Of a stretch of DNA of 25,261 bases, positions 15,436-22,283 are shown piece by piece. This DNA is from CAYVQE01 sp964633205 (GTDB lineage: Bacteria > Myxococcota > B64-G9). The position numbers and the translations under genes are program-made. Below the pieces are notes generated by a model. The model was not told where the DNA came from. It saw nothing but the letters and a program-made list of their open reading frames with translations, and did not search any database. The DNA lies in NCBI GenBank assembly GCA_964633205.1, contig CAZWFN010000094.1, positions 1-25,261 of the forward strand, given 5' to 3'. Every line of letters starts with the position of its first letter. The first letter of the stretch is position 1.

Positions 15436-17832
15436 TCACTCCTGCTCGACGATGGTGAACTCGACCCGCCGGTTCTGCTCGCGGCCGCGGCGGGTGCTGT
15501 TGGGCGCGATCGGCTTGGTCTCGCCGTAGCCGACCGCCTCGAGCTTGTCGGGCGGGATGCCCTGGCTGCTGAGATAGTTCATGACCGACTCGGCCCGGCC
15601 CTGGCTCAGCCGTTGGTTCAGCCGCCGCGAGCCCACCGAGTCGGTGTGGCCGCCGATGCGCAGCTTTTTGATCTCGGGGTGATTGACCAGCACCTCGATC
15701 ACGCCATCCAGGATCTGATGGGCGTCGGCCCGCAGGCTGGTCTTGCCCGAGGCGAAGTGGATCTTGCGCCGCACCGCGATCTTGTTCTTTTTCTTCTGCA
15801 GGATGACCACCTTGCGCTTCGGCCGCGGTGACAACTTGAACTCGGCCATCACGCTCTGGTCCTGCTCGAGATCGAACCGGCGCGCCTTGGCCATGTAGCC
15901 GTCGGCGGTCACCTTGACCACGTAGGAGCCGGCCGGCACCTCGGCCGAGAACTCGCCGGTATCGGCGGTGGTCTTGAGCTCGGCCTGCTTCGGCCCGATC
16001 AGCGCCACCTCGGCTTCCACCGGCTTGTCCTGGTGGCTGGTCACCTTGCCGGCCAGGGTGCCCATCCTGGCGGTCGGCTCGAGCGCGAAGTCCAGGATGG
16101 CCGACTCGCCCAGCTTGACCTCGACCTCCTGCTGCAGCGGCTTGTAGCCGTCCTTGCTCGCCGTCAGCTCGAGCACGCCCGGGGTCAGCTCGTAGGTGGT
16201 GTACTTGCCCTCCAGGTCGTCGGTGGCCACCGGCGTCAGCCCGGCGCCGTTGAACGAGATGATGGCGTGCGGGATGGGCATCTGATCGGCGGCGTTGATC
16301 ACCCGGCCGACCACCTTGCCGGTGGTCGGCGGCGGCGGCTGCTCGGGCTCGGGCTCGAGCGAGAAATCGAGCGTGACCGGCTCGCCGCGCACCAGCTCGA
16401 TCTCGTGGCTCTCCGAGACATAGCCCTCCTTGGCACAGACCGCCAGCACCTTGCCCTCTGTGTCGTGCTGGGCCCGGTAGCGGCCCTGCTCGAAGCCCGA
16501 GGCCACCGGCATGGCCGCGCCGCCGGAGAAGGTGATGGTGGCGCCGCCCAGCGGGCTGCCGTCGCTGCGATCGGTCACCTGGCCCTTGAGCACCGCCGGC
16601 ACCGGGGCCGGTGGGCCGCCGCGGCCGGTGGGATCGAAGGCGTAGGTCAGGCCCAGCCACACCGTCCACGGCGGAGTGGCCGCCACGCCGTCGATGTAGG
16701 CCTTCTCGCCGCCGAGGCCCACGTCGACCGCCACGTCCAGGGTGATGTAGTCGAGGTAGCTGACCCGCACGCCCGGCGTCAGGCGCATGGGAATGACGTT
16801 GGCCAGCCCGGCGTCCTCGCCCAGCGAGGAGTCCTCCAGGTCGCTGTTGGACACGCCGATGGGGATCTCGACCGTGTACTCGATGAAGGGCGAGATGGCC
16901 ACCGGATCGGCGTAGGGCAAAGGTGCGTCCAGGCCCAGGCCCAGCGCCACCCGGTGGTAGCCGTTGACCCGCAGGGCGTACTGCTCGACCCAGGTCAACT
17001 CGCGGTTGCCCTCCAGGCTGTCGGTGTTCTCCAGGATGAAGCCGGCGTTGAGATGCGCCCGCAACGGCACCTCGGGTGCCAGCCCGCGGGCGTCGAAGCT
17101 CAGCAGCAGGTCGGTGCGGAAGTTGGTCGAGTCGAAGGCCGGGCCCACGTCGCCGATGCCGTTGGTGAAGCTGACCACCGCGTCCAGGCCCAGGCCAAGG
17201 TAGGGCAGCACCGGGTAGATGCCCTTGGCGCCGAAGCTCAGATCGCCTTGCGTCTGCAACAGCCCCGGCTGCGAGGCCGAGTTCTTGTTGGAACTCGAGC
17301 GCAGGCCGATGAAGGTCTCGAGGTACTCGATGGGCGTGAAGCTCAGGCCCAGCCGGCCCTGGACATTGGACTGCGAGTAGTCGGACTCGTCCAGGTAGTT
17401 CAAAAAACCGTCCGACTGGTAGAAGCCGCCGTGCAGGCTCAGCCGCATGGACATGGGCGGACCGCCGAAGGCCTCGCGCACCCGCACCAGGCCGGTCTCG
17501 CCGCCCGGACCGGCCGAGTAGAAGCGCAGCGGCTCATGCAGCTGCCACATGGACTCCACCGGCGGCCGCTCGGCCGGCTCGGCCCCGGCCGCCACCCCGG
17601 AACCGCCGCCGGCCGCCGCATCGGATTCTCCTGCCGCCTCCTCGTCGCCGGCCGCGTCCGCCTCGTCGTCCAAGCCGGCCACCACCGGCTCATCCAGCGC
17701 GCTGGACGAGCCCTCGTCGGACTCCTTGGACTCCTCGTCGCCCCCTTGCTGCGCCAGTGCCGACCCCGCCGGCAGGGCCAGCGCCAGGACCAGCGACAAA
17801 CGCAGCATCATCTGCATCTCGAGACACGCCAT
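15436..17832 (-). CDS. OmpA-family outer-membrane protein with beta-barrel and three Ig-like repeats
   Basis: 798 residues. A signal peptide ends at ALA-QQ (27/28), followed by an acidic, Ala/Glu-rich segment to about 85. Residues ~110-410 show alternating aromatic strands of an outer-membrane barrel ending in WVWLGLTYAFDP-like strands. Three carboxypeptidase-regulatory (Ig-like) repeats begin near 415, 505 and 595, about 90 residues apart. The C-terminal OmpA domain (684-798) has HTDSVGSRRLNQRLSQGRAE with Asp731 and Arg746, which bind diaminopimelate in peptidoglycan, and NRRVEF. It would link the outer membrane to the cell wall. The ATG at 17832 has GGGAG 7 bases upstream; the ATGs at 17811 or 17808 would give a more usual signal peptide. 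A longer frame is rejected because it crosses tRNA genes. The gene has its own promoter. Confidence 0.92.
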   Translation of the reverse strand: MACLEMQMMLRLSLVLALALPAGSALAQQGGDEESKESDEGSSSALDEPVVAGLDDEADAAGDEEAAGESDAAAGGGSGVAAGAEPAERPPVESMWQLHEPLRFYSAGPGGETGLVRVREAFGGPPMSMRLSLHGGFYQSDGFLNYLDESDYSQSNVQGRLGLSFTPIEYLETFIGLRSSSNKNSASQPGLLQTQGDLSFGAKGIYPVLPYLGLGLDAVVSFTNGIGDVGPAFDSTNFRTDLLLSFDARGLAPEVPLRAHLNAGFILENTDSLEGNRELTWVEQYALRVNGYHRVALGLGLDAPLPYADPVAISPFIEYTVEIPIGVSNSDLEDSSLGEDAGLANVIPMRLTPGVRVSYLDYITLDVAVDVGLGGEKAYIDGVAATPPWTVWLGLTYAFDPTGRGGPPAPVPAVLKGQVTDRSDGSPLGGATITFSGGAAMPVASGFEQGRYRAQHDTEGKVLAVCAKEGYVSESHEIELVRGEPVTLDFSLEPEPEQPPPPTTGKVVGRVINAADQMPIPHAIISFNGAGLTPVATDDLEGKYTTYELTPGVLELTASKDGYKPLQQEVEVKLGESAILDFALEPTARMGTLAGKVTSHQDKPVEAEVALIGPKQAELKTTADTGEFSAEVPAGSYVVKVTADGYMAKARRFDLEQDQSVMAEFKLSPRPKRKVVILQKKKNKIAVRRKIHFASGKTSLRADAHQILDGVIEVLVNHPEIKKLRIGGHTDSVGSRRLNQRLSQGRAESVMNYLSSQGIPPDKLEAVGYGETKPIAPNSTRRGREQNRRVEFTIVEQE

Positions 17833-17862
17833 GCCATCGCTCCCATTCCGGATTGCCGGTTC

Positions 17863-17892
17863 ATTATCGGTCGGATACCGCGAACCTGTCAA
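17863..17892 (-). promoter_or_regulatory. Promoter of the ompA-like gene
   Basis: On the minus strand a perfect TTGACA (17887-17892), an 18-bp spacer and GATAAT (17863-17868). Transcription would start about 25 bases before the ATG at 17832, leaving a short leader with the GGGAG ribosome site. Confidence 0.7.
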
Positions 17893-17962
17893 ACAAGCTG
17901 TCGGCCAGCGCTCCGGCGAATCAAGATCCGCCGGCAGCACCCGCAGGGCGGCCAGCGGCCTA

Positions 17963-17991
17963 TTGACAATCGTCCATGGCGATGCTATTTC
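17963..17991 (+). promoter_or_regulatory. Promoter of the tRNA cluster
   Basis: A perfect TTGACA (17963-17968), a 17-bp spacer and TATTTC (17986-17991). The start would be near 17998, about 46 bases before tRNA-His. It is divergent from the ompA promoter 70 bp away. Confidence 0.7.
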
Positions 17992-17997
17992 GTCTCC

Positions 17998-18016
17998 CTC
18001 CGGCCGCGGGCCGGAG
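17998..18016 (+). other. Leader hairpin of the tRNA transcript
   Basis: CTCCGGCC-GCG-GGCCGGAG, a perfect 8-bp stem with a 3-base loop at the predicted 5' end of the tRNA transcript. It may protect or position the leader for RNase processing. It has no T-tract and is not a typical terminator. Confidence 0.45.
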
Positions 18017-18043
18017 CGTTCTTTGCAAGCATGCAGACAGGAT

Positions 18044-18117
18044 GGCGAACGTAGCTCAGTTGGTAGAGCCCCGGATTGTGGATCCGGTTGTCGTGGGTTC
18101 GAGTCCCATCGTTCGCC
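18044..18117 (+). tRNA. tRNA-His (GTG)
   Basis: Full cloverleaf. The acceptor stem is GCGAACG/CGTTCGC, with an encoded extra G at position -1 opposite C73, the hallmark of histidine tRNA. TAGCTC begins the D-arm. The anticodon stem CCGGA/TCCGG carries loop TTGTGGA, giving anticodon GTG. The T-arm contains GGTTCGAGTCC. CCA is not encoded. It is the first of three tRNAs in one transcript. Confidence 0.96.
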
Positions 18118-18156
18118 CTCACCGGGCGGGGCCACAGCGGTCCCGGCCCGGTTTTC

Positions 18157-18229
18157 GGGTCGTTAGCTCAGTTGGTAGAGCAGCGGACTCTTAATCCGCG
18201 GGCCAAAGGTTCGAATCCTTTACGACCCA
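18157..18229 (+). tRNA. tRNA-Lys (CTT)
   Basis: Acceptor stem GGGTCGT/ACGACCC with discriminator A. D-arm TAGCTCAGTTGGTAGAGC. Anticodon stem GCGGA/TCCGC with loop CTCTTAA, so the anticodon is CTT. T-arm AAGGTTCGAATCCTT. CCA is not encoded. It lies 39 bp after tRNA-His. Confidence 0.96.
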
Positions 18230-18235
18230 TATCGC

Positions 18236-18309
18236 GCGCCCGTAGCTCAGCTGGATAGAGCGGTGGACTTCGAATCCACAGGTCGGGGGTTCGAGCCCCT
18301 CCGGGCGTG
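18236..18309 (+). tRNA. tRNA-Arg (TCG)
   Basis: Acceptor strands GCGCCCG and CGGGCGT pair except that the first pair is G1-U72 instead of the usual G-C. D-arm TAGCTCAGCTGGATAGAGC. Anticodon stem GTGGA/TCCAC with loop CTTCGAA gives anticodon TCG. The T-loop is TTCGAGC and the discriminator is G. CCA is not encoded. It starts 6 bp after tRNA-Lys and is last before the terminator. Confidence 0.93.
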
Positions 18310-18310
18310 T

Positions 18311-18350
18311 CTGCGTCGTGCGACGCAGCCCCGCAAGCCTTGCGGGGTTT
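18311..18350 (+). terminator. Tandem hairpins and intrinsic terminator of the tRNA operon
   Basis: A first perfect hairpin CTGCGTCG-TG-CGACGCAG (18311-18328) directly follows tRNA-Arg. A classic terminator comes next: CCCCGCAA-GCC-TTGCGGGG (18329-18346) with TTTCTGGTTT behind it. This is the best intrinsic terminator in the window. Confidence 0.88.
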
Positions 18351-18368
18351 CTGGTTTCGGAGGTCACC

Positions 18369-18572
18369 GTGGCCAAGGGGCGGAGCCAGACCAGAACGCT
18401 GCTCACCGTGGCCGCCGTCGGCGGCGGCGAGAGCGAGATAAAACGCCACGGCTTCAGCGGCCAGCGCACCAGCACCATCTGGGCCTTCGACGGCCGGCTG
18501 CGCTTCGACTGCCGCTACGCCGACGGCAGCGGCCGGGTCCAGGGCGAGCTGTCCTTCCAGATGTGTCTGTAA
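18369..18572 (+). CDS. Small hypothetical protein downstream of the tRNA terminator
   Basis: A 67-residue protein starting with GTG at 18369, with GGAGG 6 bases upstream, a good ribosome site. The first half is basic and Ser/Thr-rich (AKGRSQTRTLLTVAAVGGGE). The second half alternates charged and aromatic residues (TIWAFDGRLRFDCRYADGSG), as in small beta proteins. It begins right behind the tRNA terminator, so it needs its own promoter or read-through. No family is recognised. It ends before a hairpin shared with the convergent islet. Confidence 0.5.
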   Translation: MAKGRSQTRTLLTVAAVGGGESEIKRHGFSGQRTSTIWAFDGRLRFDCRYADGSGRVQGELSFQMCL

Positions 18573-18582
18573 TGGTGTCAGG

Positions 18583-18613
18583 CCCCTGGCGGGCCATCAG
18601 GAGCTGCCAGGGG
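18583..18613. terminator. Inverted repeat between convergent genes
   Basis: CCCCTGGC (18583-18590) and GCCAGGGG (18606-18613) form an 8-bp stem with a 15-base loop, in the gap between the small ORF and the convergent ImmA-like gene. The flanking GGTGTCAGG resembles the REP core. It has no T-tract; it could be a terminator or a REP remnant. Confidence 0.4.
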
Positions 18614-18621
18614 GGGTTAGC

Positions 18622-19917
18622 CTAGAATTCGTTGAGGGATTGTCTCTCGATCAGTCCTGCATTGACGAGTTGGGTTCGGACCAACATGGGCGAGACCTTG
18701 TACTCGGCTGCGACCCGCTCCTGGCTTTCGTCGCTGCGCTCTGCATCAAGCTCCTCGACAACTTGCTCGACGGGACAGAGCAGTTCGGCGGCGAAGGCCC
18801 GCTGGCGCTTCTGTCGAAATGAATACGATCGCATGATCGGAATCAAGGGCTCATCGAGCCGCGCCAGAATCCGGTCACCAATCATGCGAGCCAGGGCAAA
18901 ACGCCGATTGGTCGCAATCGGTGTTTGCAGCACGACTCTCGATCTCCGTCCTTCGCCGTTCAATGCATAAGAAAACGGGGCGGCAACAGCCTTCGGCTGC
19001 AAGACATCCGCAGATACACCCGCCAGTTCGGCAAGGCTCTCATCCGTAACCCGACCCGCCCCCAGTCCTGCTCGCCTTCGCAATTCTCTGGCTACAGCGG
19101 TCGCCACGAACCAGGCCGGTCTTCCAGAACCACTGCGCTCCAACTCCGCCAAGGCCAGTTCCGGTATGGCGCCCAGATCCACATCGTGTCCCGAGCCGTC
19201 CGCAATCTCGCGCAGCTCTCTCGCTCCAGGTATGGTTTCATTCGGCTGGACGCCGGCAGCCAACTCGGCAATCCCATTTCGTCCCAACTCAGAGGCTTCA
19301 GCGATCAGCGCCTCTATGCGTCCCTCGTCGGCCTCATCGGGATCGTAGCCCATGCTGGCTTCCAACCTGCGGTACCAAGATGAATTCCGATCGCGGCGTT
19401 CGTCCTGTAGCTGCGCCCAATCGGACGAGAGTTGAGTCTCTGCAATACCCTCTGCGCGGAGTTGCTCCAAGATGCGTTCGACGAACTGCTCGGCTCCGCA
19501 CTCGAATTCAGATTTCTCGATGACGGCATCCACTTCGGCCACATAGCGCAGTGGTTCCGATGCGGTAGAACGTGTCGGCGTGGCCTGCAATAGAATCCTT
19601 GCTCCATCCGTGATGCAGTCGATATTGGGCCAAACATAACCACCACCGATGTTGGACAGTCGGTGCGCCATCTTCCACGACAATGTGGACCGTCTCGGCT
19701 CCCAGAGCAGACGCCACCAGTTCCAGCTCAACCAATGCGCCAAAAGATAGCCGGAGAGATGTACCTTCTGCCGCACGCGGTTGACGAACTGGTCATGCGC
19801 TTCAGACAACCAAACGCCGTCGACACGCAAGCCTATTGCCCCAAAGGTCGCGCGGACCTCCTCAGATCCCGCGTCGAGCCGCTCCCAGTCGATCTCGATG
19901 GAAAACCTAGGTGTCAC
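18622..19917 (-). CDS. Degenerate ImmA/IrrE-family protein (zinc ligands lost)
   Basis: About 431 residues. The C-terminal third follows the ImmA/IrrE metallopeptidase pattern. The active-site helix normally reads FTLAHELGH; here it is FALARMIGD (340-348), so both His and the Glu are gone. The later Glu before FAAELLMP is also replaced, in QKRQRAFAAELLCP. The end, VAAEYKVSPMLVRTQLVNAGLI, matches the usual final helix of the family. The N-terminal ~200 residues (Trp-rich, FSIEIDWERL, LAHWLSWNWWRLLW) are unrecognised. The start is taken as GTG at 19917, giving an 11-bp overlap with the upstream gene; an ATG at 19956 is also possible. Family knowledge: active members cleave repressors or act as toxin-linked regulators. 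This one can only bind, so it may be a sensor, immunity or antitoxin-like partner. Lower GC than the neighbours suggests transfer. Confidence 0.75.
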   Translation of the reverse strand: MTPRFSIEIDWERLDAGSEEVRATFGAIGLRVDGVWLSEAHDQFVNRVRQKVHLSGYLLAHWLSWNWWRLLWEPRRSTLSWKMAHRLSNIGGGYVWPNIDCITDGARILLQATPTRSTASEPLRYVAEVDAVIEKSEFECGAEQFVERILEQLRAEGIAETQLSSDWAQLQDERRDRNSSWYRRLEASMGYDPDEADEGRIEALIAEASELGRNGIAELAAGVQPNETIPGARELREIADGSGHDVDLGAIPELALAELERSGSGRPAWFVATAVARELRRRAGLGAGRVTDESLAELAGVSADVLQPKAVAAPFSYALNGEGRRSRVVLQTPIATNRRFALARMIGDRILARLDEPLIPIMRSYSFRQKRQRAFAAELLCPVEQVVEELDAERSDESQERVAAEYKVSPMLVRTQLVNAGLIERQSLNEF

Positions 19918-20464
19918 GACGCCCCCACTCTTCGATGACCAGACTCCGAAAGTCATCGGCCTTCGGCATTGGATATCCGTGGTAGGTGCCGTTTATGCGA
20001 TTCTCCAGTTGAGCTTCGAACGGCTCTCCCGATTCCGAGACCGCCCAGACATTCTGAGGCCATCCGTTGTACTGGTTCCTGCTGACCATACCTCGCAACA
20101 AGCCCTGTCGCAGCAACGCTTCCGCATGTGCCCTGGGAAACTCCCGCTCTGCGTCGCACAGCGTCTTGCCCGGACGGGGATTACAAGGAGGCGTCAGTCC
20201 GTAATCACCAGGCCGCACCTTGTGCTCCGGATTCCCACCATAGGCAAACGACTGCAGCAGTCGATCTCTGCGCTCCGCCGTCCACTCTTGGAGCGGAAGA
20301 ATCTTGCGCTTCGGATTAAACGTGTTTTTTCTACGGCGCAAGCTGGCTCCGACTGACACCGGGGTGTGTTCTGTGAAAAATACCTTGGATTCTCCTCGCC
20401 TTCCCGCACACAACGGGCGCGCTGGGCGTCTCCATGGCAAGTCTACAACAGAATCGGTTTGCAT
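19907..20464 (-). CDS. Unrecognised protein paired with the ImmA-like gene
   Basis: Up to 185 residues, and first gene of the islet. The first ~40 residues are poorly coding-like. The conserved-looking body begins at about GASLRRRKNTFNPKRKILPL and includes SFAYGGNPEHKVRPGDYGLT, PRPGKTLCD and NGWPQNVWAVSESGEPFEAQ, ending with an ENRINGTYHGYPM segment. The many invariant-type residues (Gly, Pro, His, Trp, Cys) suggest a real domain, perhaps an enzyme or toxin, but no known family is recognised. The start is uncertain: ATG at 20464 has no ribosome site, and GTG at 20359 is an alternative. A strong GAGGAG near 20390-20396 has no standard start codon at the right distance. It overlaps the next gene, so the two are co-translated. 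GC content is clearly below the flanks. Confidence 0.6.
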   Translation of the reverse strand: MQTDSVVDLPWRRPARPLCAGRRGESKVFFTEHTPVSVGASLRRRKNTFNPKRKILPLQEWTAERRDRLLQSFAYGGNPEHKVRPGDYGLTPPCNPRPGKTLCDAEREFPRAHAEALLRQGLLRGMVSRNQYNGWPQNVWAVSESGEPFEAQLENRINGTYHGYPMPKADDFRSLVIEEWGRRDT

Positions 20465-20517
20465 GGCGAGCAGCAAGATCTACGACGAGGTGCTGGCACC
20501 GCTCCACCGGCCGGCAA

Positions 20518-20622
20518 GGTGTCAGACACCGGCACTTGACACTTATTTGTTGCACCAGAACGGAGTGTTATGCAGGATCAAGCCTGTTTTTGGATAAGTG
20601 TCAAGTGCCGGTGTCTGACACC
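20518..20622. repeat. REPIN-like element: two inverted 29-bp repeats
   Basis: Positions 20518-20546 and 20594-20622 are exact reverse complements over 29 bases, separated by 47 bp. Each arm contains the palindromic core GGTGTC-T-GACACC next to AAGTGCCG. A third, single copy with one mismatch is at 255-274. Two REPs in opposite orientation with a short spacer is the definition of a REPIN, usually mobilised by a RAYT transposase elsewhere in the genome. No transposase is in the window. It sits at the upstream edge of the low-GC islet. Confidence 0.8.
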
Positions 20623-20703
20623 CTGCTTGGCAGCTATTCGACGAAATGGATCCGTCCCTCGATACGGGAGCGGGAGGCGTAGCCGGAGAGCGAGGCCGAC
20701 ATC

Positions 20704-21204
20704 ATGCGTGCGACGAGACTTTGGGCGGCCCACCTGCTGGCACTGCTGGCGCCCGCCTGCATTACCGTTTCGAATCCGGGAAGCTACGAGGCCCGGTCGG
20801 CCCAGCCGGCCGCGGCCGAGCCGGTCAGCCGACTGAAGGTGGGTCTGTTCGGGGGCCACGGCGGCAGCGGCGCGCTGGGCCGCTTTCGCACCGCCTTCCG
20901 GCAGGATCTGAACAACAGCGGGCTGTTCGCCGAGGTGCTGGAATCGACCGCCGAGGCCGACCTCATCCTGGATGTGCGGCTGACCCATTACAGCCAGCCC
21001 GAGGCGCGTCACATGGACGACGGTCACGTGCAGCTGGCCGTCACCCTGGGCTGGGTGCTGCTGCCCTTGTCGGTGCTGGGCGTGCCGCTGGACTGGGGGG
21101 GCGCCGAAGCCCGGGTGCGGGTACGGGCCCTGGAGCCGGAGTTCCGCCAGCCGCTGGCCGAATGGACGGTGGCGGCCGAGGCCAGCGATGTGGCCGGGCT
21201 GTGA
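20704..21204 (+). CDS. Probable lipoprotein of unknown function
   Basis: A 166-residue protein. The signal peptide ends in LLALLAPAC, with Cys19 as possible lipidation site; Ala at -3 is not ideal, so lipidation is likely but not certain. After a short linker, KVGLFGGHGG, GRFRTAFRQDLNNSGLF and TAEADLILDVRLTH form an alpha/beta pattern like that of periplasmic proteins that assay as LPS- or curli-assembly-type lipoproteins. A hydrophobic stretch (LAVTLGWVLLPLSVLGVPLD) near 110-130 could be a membrane segment. The ATG at 20704 has GCGAGG upstream. It stands alone on the plus strand between the REPIN and a convergent gene. Confidence 0.75.
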   Translation: MRATRLWAAHLLALLAPACITVSNPGSYEARSAQPAAAEPVSRLKVGLFGGHGGSGALGRFRTAFRQDLNNSGLFAEVLESTAEADLILDVRLTHYSQPEARHMDDGHVQLAVTLGWVLLPLSVLGVPLDWGGAEARVRVRALEPEFRQPLAEWTVAAEASDVAGL

Positions 21205-21219
21205 CAGCTCTGCAGGGTG

Positions 21220-22104
21220 TCAGCCGGTGTAGGTGGCGCCGCAGTTGGGGCAGTTGGAGACGGTGCCGAGGACGAAGAGGGTCGAGCAGTATTCGCACTG
21301 GACGCGCACGACAGCGGGGGCGACGAAGCCGCCGGCGGTGGGCGCGATGCGCTGGCCGTTGATCTCCACCGCGCCGGTGATGCGCACCTTGGGCTCGCCG
21401 GCCATGTCGCGCTCGCCGCTGGCCAGGGCGTCGGCCAGCTTCTTCATGATGGCGAGCAGGTCGGCGATGTGGGCGATGGGATCGGCCATGTCCTGCAGGT
21501 TGGGCCCCGAGTTGAAGCTCAGGCTGTCGCGGTAGGCATAGACCGTGTTGATGCGCAGCCGTTCCATCGCGGCCAGCAGCTCGGCGCCGGTCCCGCCGGG
21601 AAGCTGCCCCAGCGTGCCCAGGGTCTCGTTGACCTCCTCCTCGTCGCCTTCGACGAAGATGCCCTTGGCCGCGAACACCCGCAGCTCGTCGTCATCGGAC
21701 CAGTCGTCGTCCGGATCGCGCTGCTGCGGGATCTTCTCGTGGTCCCGCTCGAGCTGCAGCTCGCCGGTGCGGTTGGTGATCTTCATCTCGGGTCGCACCC
21801 AGCCCATGTCCACCTCGAGGTTGACCTTGACCGGCGTGTCGCCCATGCGCCCGCGCAGCTCGATCTCGTCGTCGTCGGGAATCTTCTTGATCTTGGCACC
21901 CTCGATCCGAGGCGCCAACTCGCCCAGCAACTCCTCGCACAGGGCCCACTTCTGCTCATCGTCGTCCATTTCAGCGTAGGCCTGCTGCAACCGCCGGGCC
22001 CAAGAACCGCCCGGCGCTGCAGCCGCGGCGGAGGCCGGGGCGGCCCCGCCCGCCTCGTCGACCTGCTTTTCCTTCTTGCCGAACAGCGAGCTGAAAAAAC
22101 CCAT
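21220..22104 (-). CDS. Hypothetical protein with C-terminal zinc ribbon
   Basis: A 294-residue cytoplasmic-looking protein. The N-terminus GFFSSLFGKKEK is amphipathic and common in small membrane-surface proteins. An Ala-rich linker follows. The middle has an acidic strand-rich region with IELRGRMGDTPVKVNLEVDM and an acidic run DDDWSDDDE. A helical region (140-230) precedes a C-terminal treble-clef or ribbon with CEYC (270-273) and CPNC (285-288), which would bind one zinc. No enzyme motif is seen. The ATG at 22104 has GGGAGG 6 bases upstream; a longer frame to 22140 is rejected. It ends 15 bp from the convergent lipoprotein stop. Confidence 0.78.
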   Translation of the reverse strand: MGFFSSLFGKKEKQVDEAGGAAPASAAAAAPGGSWARRLQQAYAEMDDDEQKWALCEELLGELAPRIEGAKIKKIPDDDEIELRGRMGDTPVKVNLEVDMGWVRPEMKITNRTGELQLERDHEKIPQQRDPDDDWSDDDELRVFAAKGIFVEGDEEEVNETLGTLGQLPGGTGAELLAAMERLRINTVYAYRDSLSFNSGPNLQDMADPIAHIADLLAIMKKLADALASGERDMAGEPKVRITGAVEINGQRIAPTAGGFVAPAVVRVQCEYCSTLFVLGTVSNCPNCGATYTG

Positions 22105-22166
22105 GTCCAACCTCCCGGCCGACTCCGGCCCTTGGTGCACTCACCTACCCCGATCGCGGTTTCCCC

Positions 22167-22196
22167 TTGATAGCCTCCAGCCCCGGCCGGGGTCAA
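22167..22196 (-). promoter_or_regulatory. Possible promoter of the zinc-ribbon gene
   Basis: On the minus strand TTGACC (22191-22196), an 18-bp spacer and TATCAA (22167-22172). The spacer overlaps the palindrome CCCCGGCCGGGG (22181-22192). The start would be about 55 bases before the ATG. Confidence 0.45.
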
Positions 22197-22283
22197 CGGG
22201 GCAGGACTGATTTCGCGAAAACGTCACCGGCCCAGCCATCCGCAGGCTCAGTTCTTCTCACGGATCAGCTCGCCTTCGATATC

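Noticed and set aside
9464..15529. A 2021-codon open frame on the plus strand, parallel to the A2M-like gene
   Set aside because: It is Arg/Gly/Pro-rich nonsense from GC-skewed codons in the shifted frame; the overlapping frame has signal peptide, ribosome site and A2M motifs.
17833..18135. N-terminal extension of the ompA-like gene by about 100 codons
   Set aside because: It runs across the ompA and tRNA promoters and the tRNA-His gene; a signal peptide starts near 17832.
18622..19917. Active ImmA/IrrE metallopeptidase
   Set aside because: The HExxH motif reads RMIGD and the third ligand is missing, so zinc catalysis is not possible by the known mechanism.
18236..20622. Integration of the low-GC islet at the tRNA-Arg gene
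   Set aside because: I found no direct copy of the tRNA 3' end on the far side of the islet and no integrase, so an att-type insertion is not supported.
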